Assembly: GCA_964410125.1 (NCBI GenBank)
Contig: CAYPGQ010000011.1
Location: 14,944 to 78,943, forward strand
Reading direction: 5' to 3'
Length of the DNA stretch: 64,000 nt
Source: G020348385 sp964410125
Lineage (GTDB): Bacteria > Acidobacteriota > Aminicenantia > Aminicenantales > Aminicenantaceae
Shown: positions 32,542 to 39,774 of the stretch, in pieces
How positions within the stretch are numbered: position 1 is the stretch's first letter
How the letters are laid out: every line of letters starts with the position of its first letter
Notes under the pieces: generated by a model
The model's database searches: none
Seen by the model: the letters and a program-made list of their open reading frames with translations, nothing else
Told to the model about the DNA's origin: nothing
Made by a program: the position numbers and the translations under genes

Positions 32542-35259
32542 ATGGAATGCCCGAAGTGTGCCTTTAAAAATCCTGATAACACACAATTCTGCGGCAACTG
32601 TGCCTCTCCTCTCCATCATGAAGACGGATTTTCCTCGCTGACCAAAACCCTCCAAGTGTCGACCAATCAGTTGGTTCAAGGCAGTATCTTCGCCGGGAAA
32701 TACAAAATCCTCGAAAGATTGGGGATAGGAGGGATGGGGGTCGTTTACAAGGCGGAGGACACCAAACTCAAACGGACGGTTGCGTTAAAATTTCTATCGC
32801 CCGAGCTCACACAGAATGAACGGGCAAGAGAACGTTTTATCCATGAGGCACAGGCAGCTTCAGCTTTGGACCACCCCAACATCTGTACCATCCACGAAAT
32901 CGATGAGATCGAGGAAGGACAGATGTATATCGCTATGGCTTTCTACACCGGAGAAAGTCTGAAGGAGAGGCTCTCAAAAAATCCCCTGAACTTGAAAGAC
33001 ACTTTGGACGTAGCTATCCAGGTCTCCAAGGGATTGGCCAAAGCCCATGAGCATGACATCGTTCACCGCGATATCAAACCGGCGAACATCATGATGACGG
33101 ATGATGGGCTGGTCAAGATCGTTGATTTTGGCGTGGCCAAACTCTCGGGATCGACACGGGTCACGAGAGATGGCACGGCAGTGGGCACGGCAGCATACAT
33201 GTCGCCTGAGCAGGCACGGGGGGAAGAAGTCGATCAAAAAACGGATATCTGGTCGTTGGGAGTTGTGCTTTCAGAGATCGTGACGGGGGAACCTCCGTTC
33301 AAAGGGGAGAACGAGCAGGCCATCCTGTATTCCATCTTGAACAGGGAGCCCCACACCGTCAAAAGGTTGGAAACAGCCTTTCCAAAGGAACTGGAACAGA
33401 TCATTCGACGGGCCCTGTCCAAGGAGCCCAAAAAGAGATTTTCTACGGCAAAAGAATTGTCTCAAGTCTTGGAGGATTTGAAGTTGAAATTGATCACAGG
33501 GGCAACTTTCCCCACGCGGACGGTTATCTTCCGTCAACCGCGCAAGCGCCTGATAATCGGGAGTGCTGTTGCGGTGTTTGTGCTTGCAACAGTGCTCGTG
33601 ACCTGGATGCTGACACGGCAAAGCCTTTCCTTTAACGAACGGGATAAATTGCTCGTTGCCGATGTGGACAACCAAACTGAGGATTCTGTGTTCGACATGG
33701 CCCTTCAGACAGCCATCGAGGCAGATCTACAGCAGTCCCCTTATGCCAGTATTTTCGATAAGGGGCAGGTGGCAGAAACCTTAAAACTGATGAAATTGGA
33801 CCCTGGCTCTCACATAGACAAAGAATTGGGCTCTGACATTTGCCGGTTTTCTGGGGTCAGGGCCATGATCGTTCCACGAATCCTCAAAGCTGGGGAAGCC
33901 TACGAACTGCAGGCTATCTTGATCGATCCAAGACGGAATAGACATGTAGATAGGATCCGCGTTACAGTCCTCGGTCGTGAAGAGGTGCTTCTCAATGCCA
34001 TCGACAAGCTTGCCCGGCAGGTCCGTTCTCACCTAGGCGAGTCCTTAAACTCCATTGAGAAGGCGGATAAAGCTATCGCTCAGCACACCACGTCCTCATG
34101 GGAGGCCTTGCACTACCTTTCGATGGGACAGGCGAAATGGAATGAAGGTAAATTCAAGGATGCAGCATCATTTTTCGAGCTTGCCCTAGAGAAGGATCCG
34201 AAGTTTGTGGCAGCAAGAGGAACGCTTGGTCTTCTACTCATTCAATTTATGAATCAAAAGGAAAAAGGCAAACAGGAACTCAAACTTGCTCTGGCAGATG
34301 CAGAGGACATCACACATCAGGAATATCTTTTGATCAAAGCGGTCAATTTGTGGTATGTGGACGAAGATTATGAGGCTGCATTGGAGGAGTACCGGATCAT
34401 CCGAGAGCTATATCCTGACATAATGCAGGGCTACAACAATGCTGGAGTCATTCTCCGGAATCTGCACCGGTATGAAGAGGCTGTGGACATGTTCGAAAAG
34501 GCCGCAGAAGTTGCTCCGAGTAATAGCATCCCTCTTGCGAATCTTTGGTGGACTCACCTAACCTCCCGGAAAGATCCGGTTTCCGCAGAAGAAGCAGGAC
34601 GTCGTGTCGTGGCTCTTGGACCTGAGATCGCCATCCATCACCACTGGCAAGGGTATGCGTTGGCCGCACAGGCCAGATTTGACGAGGCTATCGAATCCTA
34701 TAAAAAAGTCCTATCTCTCGAATCCCAACATCCTTGGGGATTGCCGAACATCGCGTATATCCTGTTGGCTGCCGGAAGAGCCGAAGAGGCCGTGTCGTAT
34801 TTCAAGCAAATCCGCAAACTCGTTCAACAAGGACGTATGCAGGATTATCATCCCTCCGTTTGTTTTTATTTGGCCTTAGCCTTGAGGGAATCGGGTGAAT
34901 CAGAGGCCGCCATAAAAATCGCAGAAGAGGGAATCGACGATCTTAAAAAGGAAGTCGGGGAGAAATGGGAAGCGGCGTGGATACCTCTTATGATGGCAAA
35001 GCTCGAAATAGCTAGCGGGAAGGTCGACAGAGTAGACGAATATGTCAACCAAGCTAAATCTTTGGGATTGAACGACCAAGGGGCTAAAATCTATCTGGCT
35101 GAGGTCTATGCGCTATCCGACAAGTCAAACGAGGCCATCGACATGTTAAAACAAGTCCTCGAGTCCGGGTACCCCGATCCTTACTTCTTGCAGATTTTTC
35201 CGGCCTTCCACTCTTTGCAGGCCGATCCAGATTTTAGAGAGCTCTTTCGTTTCGAGTAA
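32542..35259 (+). CDS. Ser/Thr protein kinase with zinc ribbon, TM helix and TPRs
   Basis: 905 residues. The N-terminal zinc ribbon is CPKC...CGNC (3-20). The kinase domain (about 54-310) has the glycine loop GIGGMGVVYK, Lys83 in VALKF, HRDIKPAN (Asp177), DFG (195-197) and SPEQ, all intact, so it should be active. A transmembrane helix spans about 336-357. The outer part has an alpha/beta region (KLLVADVDNQTEDSVFDMAL...) followed by TPR repeats from about 515 on (WNEGKFKDAASFFELALEKDP, YEEAVDMFEKAAEVAPSN, FDEAIESYKKVLSLESQ). This Hanks-type layout is common in Acidobacteriota-related genomes. Targets are unknown; the periplasmic TPRs probably sense a partner protein. Confidence 0.93.
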   Translation: MECPKCAFKNPDNTQFCGNCASPLHHEDGFSSLTKTLQVSTNQLVQGSIFAGKYKILERLGIGGMGVVYKAEDTKLKRTVALKFLSPELTQNERARERFIHEAQAASALDHPNICTIHEIDEIEEGQMYIAMAFYTGESLKERLSKNPLNLKDTLDVAIQVSKGLAKAHEHDIVHRDIKPANIMMTDDGLVKIVDFGVAKLSGSTRVTRDGTAVGTAAYMSPEQARGEEVDQKTDIWSLGVVLSEIVTGEPPFKGENEQAILYSILNREPHTVKRLETAFPKELEQIIRRALSKEPKKRFSTAKELSQVLEDLKLKLITGATFPTRTVIFRQPRKRLIIGSAVAVFVLATVLVTWMLTRQSLSFNERDKLLVADVDNQTEDSVFDMALQTAIEADLQQSPYASIFDKGQVAETLKLMKLDPGSHIDKELGSDICRFSGVRAMIVPRILKAGEAYELQAILIDPRRNRHVDRIRVTVLGREEVLLNAIDKLARQVRSHLGESLNSIEKADKAIAQHTTSSWEALHYLSMGQAKWNEGKFKDAASFFELALEKDPKFVAARGTLGLLLIQFMNQKEKGKQELKLALADAEDITHQEYLLIKAVNLWYVDEDYEAALEEYRIIRELYPDIMQGYNNAGVILRNLHRYEEAVDMFEKAAEVAPSNSIPLANLWWTHLTSRKDPVSAEEAGRRVVALGPEIAIHHHWQGYALAAQARFDEAIESYKKVLSLESQHPWGLPNIAYILLAAGRAEEAVSYFKQIRKLVQQGRMQDYHPSVCFYLALALRESGESEAAIKIAEEGIDDLKKEVGEKWEAAWIPLMMAKLEIASGKVDRVDEYVNQAKSLGLNDQGAKIYLAEVYALSDKSNEAIDMLKQVLESGYPDPYFLQIFPAFHSLQADPDFRELFRFE

Positions 35260-35261
35260 AT

Positions 35262-35558
35262 TTATTTTTCCGGGCGCTTCACTGTCAAAACCAATCTTTT
35301 AACGGATTGGACAACCACTTCATCTCCGGGATAAAAAGAGGTATCGCTGATGGCTTTCCAAAGTTCCCCATGGACAAAGACTTTGCCCTTTGTCCCTTTC
35401 CACTCTTTCACTTCAGCGATTAAACCGATCATGCCCGATTCTCCTGTGGGAGACCGCCTCCTTTTTTTTGTGATCAGCCAGATTACCGGCAAGATCACAT
35501 GTTCCCCGAACTCAAAAAGGACGTAGGCAATGACCAAGATCAACAGAATTTTTAGCAT
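35262..35558 (-). CDS. short NfeD-like membrane protein
   Basis: 98 residues: one or two hydrophobic segments (MLKILLILVIAYVLFEFGEHVILPVIWLI), then an OB-fold region (GLIAEVKEWKGTKGKVFVHGELWKAISDTSF, ending VKRLVLTVK). The GKVFVHGELW motif is the NfeD C-terminal domain (NfeD1b-type short proteins). Such proteins usually partner with a stomatin/SPFH protein, but none is visible nearby. It ends two bases from the convergent kinase gene. Confidence 0.8.
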   Translation of the reverse strand: MLKILLILVIAYVLFEFGEHVILPVIWLITKKRRRSPTGESGMIGLIAEVKEWKGTKGKVFVHGELWKAISDTSFYPGDEVVVQSVKRLVLTVKRPEK

Positions 35559-35616
35559 CTGATTATTGATGTGAAAAGATAATAATTGAAAAAATCATAA
35601 GAGGCAAATAGTTGGA

Positions 35617-35645
35617 TTGAATTTACAGGAATGCTGTGTTATAAG
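35617..35645 (+). promoter_or_regulatory. sigma70-like promoter for DUF72 gene
   Basis: TTGAAT (35617-35622), 17 bases, TATAAG (35640-35645), 35 bases before the ATG. Confidence 0.5.
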
Positions 35646-35679
35646 CAGATAGACGCAGACCGGGAGAACGAGTCGGATC

Positions 35680-36594
35680 ATGAAGGTGAACATACCAGAG
35701 GACTACAAGCCCTATCTAAGAATCGGAACGTGCTCCTGGAAGTTCGATTCATGGAAAGGGCTTTTTTACGATGCAGACAAAAATTACAGACCGGATGATT
35801 ATCTTACCGACTACTCCAGGCATCTCGACTCGGTAGAGATCGATCAGTGGTTTTGGAGTTTATTCCCTGGTGGGATCAAACTTCCCGATATCGGGGCTGT
35901 GAAATCTTATGCCAATAGCGTTCCCGATGATTTCCTTTTTACGGTCAAAGCCCCGAACTCGTTGACGCTGACTCATTTTTATGCCAAACAGCCGAAAAAA
36001 TATGCTGAATATGCAGGTCAGGCGAACAAACATTTTCTGGATAATGAACTTTTGGAAAGGTTTCTCGAGCGACTGACATTGATGGAAAGCAAGTTGGGTC
36101 CCATCATGTTCCAGTTCGAATACCTCAATAAAAAAAAGATGCCGTCGAAAGAGTTGTTTTTCGACAAGTTCCATGAATTCATCATCAAGGCACCGAAAGG
36201 CTATCATTACGCCGTGGAGATTCGCAATCCTAACTACCTTTCCCCTACTTTTTTCAAATTCCTCGATGACCACGATCTCGGGTATGTTTATCTGGAAGGT
36301 TATTACATGCCCCACATCGGAGAGGTGTACGAAAAGTTCCAGCCTGCGACAGCGGATTTTTGCATCATCCGGCTCCACGGCAGCGACAGATTAGAGATTG
36401 AAACAAAAACAGGAGGATTGTGGAATCGGGTTATTTCTCCCAAGCCAAAAGGACTGAAGGCGGCCGCACAAATTGTGCGCACCAACCGCAAACAGAACGT
36501 TTTTACCTATGTGAATCTCAACAACCACTTCGAAGGAAGCGCTCCGGTAACCGCCGAACGATTCATCGACACTCTTGAAAAAAATGATTTTTAA
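35680..36594 (+). CDS. DUF72 domain-containing protein
   Basis: 304 residues. The DUF72 TIM-barrel pattern is clear: RIGTCSWKFDSWKGLFY at the start, the LDSVEIDQWFW strand, FLFTVKAPNSLTLTHF, LGPIMFQFEYLNKK, YHYAVEIRNPNYLSP, and FCIIRLHGSDR, ending in FTYVNLNNHFEGSAPVTAERF. The family (YecE-like) is widespread and has no agreed biochemical function. It is a cytoplasmic single gene with its own promoter; a palindromic repeat follows it. Confidence 0.92.
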   Translation: MKVNIPEDYKPYLRIGTCSWKFDSWKGLFYDADKNYRPDDYLTDYSRHLDSVEIDQWFWSLFPGGIKLPDIGAVKSYANSVPDDFLFTVKAPNSLTLTHFYAKQPKKYAEYAGQANKHFLDNELLERFLERLTLMESKLGPIMFQFEYLNKKKMPSKELFFDKFHEFIIKAPKGYHYAVEIRNPNYLSPTFFKFLDDHDLGYVYLEGYYMPHIGEVYEKFQPATADFCIIRLHGSDRLEIETKTGGLWNRVISPKPKGLKAAAQIVRTNRKQNVFTYVNLNNHFEGSAPVTAERFIDTLEKNDF

Positions 36595-36599
36595 TTATT

Positions 36600-36727
36600 A
36601 ATTTTGTACCGGGATACTTGATTACTGAATTAAGGAATAAAAATATTTAAAAAAACCTAATAAATCACCGAATGAATGATATCACGTGATTCTTGGAATT
36701 AAGTAATCAAGTATCCCGTCACCGAAT
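36600..36727 (+). repeat. REP-like long inverted repeat (copy 1)
   Basis: The left arm near 36610-36627 (GGGATACTTGATTACT) is repeated inverted near 36704-36717 (AGTAATCAAGTATCCC), with AATT flanks, around about 75 bases that include the palindrome ATCACGTGAT. The same arm sequence occurs at 55020-55085, so this is a dispersed family rather than a chance hairpin. Confidence 0.75.
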
Positions 36728-36744
36728 TAAAAAAGGAGGAGGGA

Positions 36745-37014
36745 ATGAAGTTTGATGTTATTCGGTTTGGGTGTGCGGTTGCTTCGATTTGGGGGCTTGT
36801 TATCCTCTTGGCTGGAGTCGCTAATCTGCTCTGGCCGACATATGGGATAGAATTCCTGAAAATCATCGACTCCATATATCCCGGTTACCATTTCGGGCAG
36901 TCGGGATTCGGCGGAGTTCTCGTCGCCACCTTGTATGCCATCATCGATGCCTGGATTATCGGGGTCATTTTTGCTCTGATCTACAACAAGTTCACGAAGA
37001 AAAATAGAGCCTAA
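36745..37014 (+). CDS. small two-helix membrane protein (holin-like annotation)
   Basis: 89 residues behind a strong AGGAGG ribosome site. Two hydrophobic helices (ASIWGLVILLAGVANLLW and FGGVLVATLYAIIDAWIIGVIFALIY) flank a loop with GYHFGQSGFGG, and the tail is basic (NKFTKKNRA). Similar chromosomal proteins are often labelled bacteriophage holin, but there are no phage genes here and the true function is unknown. It converges on the radical SAM gene four bases away. Confidence 0.75.
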   Translation: MKFDVIRFGCAVASIWGLVILLAGVANLLWPTYGIEFLKIIDSIYPGYHFGQSGFGGVLVATLYAIIDAWIIGVIFALIYNKFTKKNRA

Positions 37015-37018
37015 AATT

Positions 37019-37750
37019 TCAAATTTCCCTGATTTTTCTCTTTTTCATGTTTTCCAGAACAAAAGGATAAGCTTCCAGGAATTCTAACTCGAGCTCTGAT
37101 TGGATTCCATTCTCTCTGAGGAATCTTTCAAATTTACTGATTTCTTCCCTGGAGAAGAGATCTCCCATTAAAGCTGGCCATGTTTTTATCCCCAATTTCT
37201 CCAGATCTCTCAATGCAATCATAGGAAAACGAAAAAAGTCTTTTTTCGCTCCTGTTGTCTGCTCGAAGGATTCTTCATCGACTCCTTTCAGACAAATCCG
37301 AACACATAGGTTCGGAAATTCCTTGAATTTCTCCAGCAAGTCTGTTCTGTATCCGAGAAAAAAACCATTGGTCTCGAGGATAAACATAGAATCGGGCTTG
37401 TTCTGAGAGATAAGTCTGAGCACTTCGATCAAATGATAGAAGGTCCTCTCACCCAGGACCGGCTCTGCACCGCTGATCCGGAATAAACGATATGACTTCT
37501 TTTTTGCGATATGGAGAAGCTTGTCGGCTACTTGCTGGGGAGTGAAATACTCTTTGAATCTTTCTGGGTAAAGATTCCTGTTGTAATTCCAGCAATAAGC
37601 ACACAGAAAAGAACACCCCACCGCATCGGCCGTGGCAATTCCTCCATAATAGGGAGCCGGCCTGAAACGGTAGTAAAGTCTTTTATTCCCGCTTGTGACA
37701 AGGTTTTCTACTTCTTCAGATCTTTTGAGAGGATCGAACGGCAACTCCAC
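37019..37750 (-). CDS. radical SAM protein
   Basis: 243 residues. The cluster motif is GCSFLCAYCWNYN, i.e. C-x3-C-x2-C as in canonical radical SAM enzymes. ISGAEPVLGERTF is the GGE-like SAM-binding strand, and ILETNGFFLG and VRICLKGVDEESFEQTTG continue the barrel. No auxiliary cluster Cys motif is obvious. The layout resembles the pyruvate formate-lyase-activating-like or archaeal radical SAM group, but no partner enzyme is next to it, so the substrate cannot be named. Confidence 0.88.
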   Translation of the reverse strand: MELPFDPLKRSEEVENLVTSGNKRLYYRFRPAPYYGGIATADAVGCSFLCAYCWNYNRNLYPERFKEYFTPQQVADKLLHIAKKKSYRLFRISGAEPVLGERTFYHLIEVLRLISQNKPDSMFILETNGFFLGYRTDLLEKFKEFPNLCVRICLKGVDEESFEQTTGAKKDFFRFPMIALRDLEKLGIKTWPALMGDLFSREEISKFERFLRENGIQSELELEFLEAYPFVLENMKKRKIREI

Positions 37751-37769
37751 TTTTGTGAATAATTCAGGT

Positions 37770-39461
37770 TTATTGATTGATTTCCTTAATGGGGACCAAA
37801 CCCATTCTCTCGGCTTGCAGCTTTAACAGCGGAATGCTTATAACCTCCTCGAGCAAAGCATCTGAGATAAGCTCCCAGAGTGCTGTTGCAGACATTGTAT
37901 CGATTACAGCATCTCCAGGAACTCCTTCCTGGTAATCTTTGAAAAGGAACAAAATTTTTGTCCTGCCCGAAGCTTTGTAATCCGGGCCTTCAACCCAGCC
38001 ATCCCCGTCCCAGTCCACATAAGGGTCATCTACCAAAAACTTAGAAAGATCATAAGGGCCAACACGAGGGTCATTTTCCAATCCAAGCATATCTATAAGT
38101 ATTTTATTAGCAATAAAAGCATGAGCTGTATATCCTGCGTGTACTCCATCAAAAGAAAAAGCATGGCCCCATCCCCAATTTCGGGTAAAATTGAATGTCT
38201 TCCCTTTGTAACCAACCAATAATGGATTTGTACCACTGAAGACACCATTCAGCTCTGCTCCAATATCGATGATATGAACGTGGTCGCTTCCAGCAGCTGT
38301 AACAATATCATTAAATTCATCGATACGGCCTTCGATAGAGGTACGCTCAGTATCCGAAAGAACAAGGCTTCCATCATCAAGTATCTCGTTTACCTCCTCG
38401 ACTGTTGATTCACTTTTGAGAAGGGCATACATACACATAAATGTCAAAAGAGATACCCGGCCGTCCAATGACAAAGAATCCGGATAAGCAGGATTCGCCT
38501 TGTTCAAATATGTGACAAGGTCCCCGGCATCCATCAGATAGCCGACTTCCGGATAATGAGGAAAAGTCAGGAGAAAAAACTCCACGTCATTCAGATTGGC
38601 CTCGTCCTTTAAACGATTTTGAAGATGGTTGAACTGGGCCTGAAAATCATCTGGAGTTGTAAGACTATTCTGAATAATGCTACTTGTGTAAGGCGCAAAA
38701 GACAAAACACCATGGTACTCGCCAAAATTGAGCAGCCACCTCACGCCAGGTTTGAGCTTGTGCTCGATTTTCCGAAAAGGAATGGGTAAATATTCGGGGT
38801 TTTTCCCTCCCAAACCCAAGGAGGCTAGAGCCGCATCGTTGTTCCCTATCCAGAATATGACCCATGCCGGTTTTCTCCACCGATTGTTGAGTCGCCAGAT
38901 AAGGGCGTCAAATTGCGAGACAGGTTGACCTGCCCATAGGTTTATTGGGTATAGGACCTTGTCATGCATATCAGCAAAAAAATATGGCTGCAGTCTGTTA
39001 CAAAGGTATTCATCCGTTACGTAGTTTTCGTCTGCGTCTCCGTCCCGAGGGGCATATTCAATGCCTTCCACGGAAAAAATATCTTCCCCATCCACTCCCA
39101 GATTGGTCGGAATTGTAAAAGGTTTGAGGCGGTTTCCATCTTCATTCAGAAACGGTTGGGAAAACTTCAGCGGCTTAACCTTTTTCAGCTTGTTATAGAC
39201 CAATTGAAGATACGCATTCTCCGTATTGATCTTGTTGTTGGTGGCATCTCTGGTTCCTTGAGTTAGACTGTCTCCCACCCCTATCAAGAGTGTCCTCGAA
39301 TTACTCCACCAGAAAGCAGGCTGAACAACAGGATCATGCTGTCCCTCAATAAATCTGGCTTTCTGCTCTTTTTTTTGATGTTCCTGACCCATGACAGGTA
39401 ATGTGATCAAAAGAACCACAGATAAGCCGATAAAAATTGGCTTACAATTAATCCATTTCAT
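37770..39461 (-). CDS. secreted SGNH/GDSL-type hydrolase
   Basis: 563 residues, starting just after AAGGAGG on the minus strand. Signal peptide at about 1-25. Block I is LLIGVGDSLTQGT (Ser65 as nucleophile), block III is FWIGNNDAAL (Asn near 207-208) and block V is FSFDGVHAGYTAH (Asp and His near 440). These are the hallmarks of SGNH esterases/lipases. At 563 residues it is longer than the usual 200-350, with a large insert between blocks I and III. Likely a periplasmic or secreted esterase for lipids or acylated glycans. A promoter with an embedded palindrome lies about 170 bases upstream. Confidence 0.85.
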   Translation of the reverse strand: MKWINCKPIFIGLSVVLLITLPVMGQEHQKKEQKARFIEGQHDPVVQPAFWWSNSRTLLIGVGDSLTQGTRDATNNKINTENAYLQLVYNKLKKVKPLKFSQPFLNEDGNRLKPFTIPTNLGVDGEDIFSVEGIEYAPRDGDADENYVTDEYLCNRLQPYFFADMHDKVLYPINLWAGQPVSQFDALIWRLNNRWRKPAWVIFWIGNNDAALASLGLGGKNPEYLPIPFRKIEHKLKPGVRWLLNFGEYHGVLSFAPYTSSIIQNSLTTPDDFQAQFNHLQNRLKDEANLNDVEFFLLTFPHYPEVGYLMDAGDLVTYLNKANPAYPDSLSLDGRVSLLTFMCMYALLKSESTVEEVNEILDDGSLVLSDTERTSIEGRIDEFNDIVTAAGSDHVHIIDIGAELNGVFSGTNPLLVGYKGKTFNFTRNWGWGHAFSFDGVHAGYTAHAFIANKILIDMLGLENDPRVGPYDLSKFLVDDPYVDWDGDGWVEGPDYKASGRTKILFLFKDYQEGVPGDAVIDTMSATALWELISDALLEEVISIPLLKLQAERMGLVPIKEINQ

Positions 39462-39635
39462 GAAACCCTCCTTAAATTGATGTTTTTATATTTTCGAATT
39501 CGAAACTATCCCTCCGTTCTGGATTAGAAGCGTCCATGCACTTAATTGACAAAGGGAAATCTCGAAAATATTGGAAACTGTCCGAAATGGAACCCCCACT
39601 TTTCTTCTTCTCCTGTGATTATTCGCGCTAAACAA

Positions 39636-39664
39636 AATATAAATCAAACTATATAGTTTGTCAA
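39636..39664 (-). promoter_or_regulatory. promoter of SGNH gene with operator palindrome in the spacer
   Basis: On the minus strand TTGACA (39664-39659), 17 bases, TATATT (39641-39636). The perfect 16-bp palindrome CAAACTATATAGTTTG (39645-39660) fills the spacer, a classic place for a repressor. Confidence 0.7.
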
Positions 39665-39706
39665 ATTTTTAAAAACAAAGGTAAGCAGTTCCAAAACAAA
39701 GCGCGT

Positions 39707-39735
39707 TTGACAACAAAATTTCGCTTTGATATAAG
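39707..39735 (+). promoter_or_regulatory. sigma70 promoter of glycoside hydrolase gene
   Basis: TTGACA (39707-39712), 17 bases, TATAAG (39730-39735), 40 bases before the ATG. The rest of 39462-39774 holds only the divergent promoter and its palindrome. Confidence 0.7.
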
Positions 39736-39774
39736 TCAATCCGTTGGGACGATCATAAACTAAAATATGAGGTT

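Noticed and set aside
36745..37014. Holin-like protein taken as evidence for a prophage
   Set aside because: No other phage gene is visible; small two-helix membrane proteins are often given this name.
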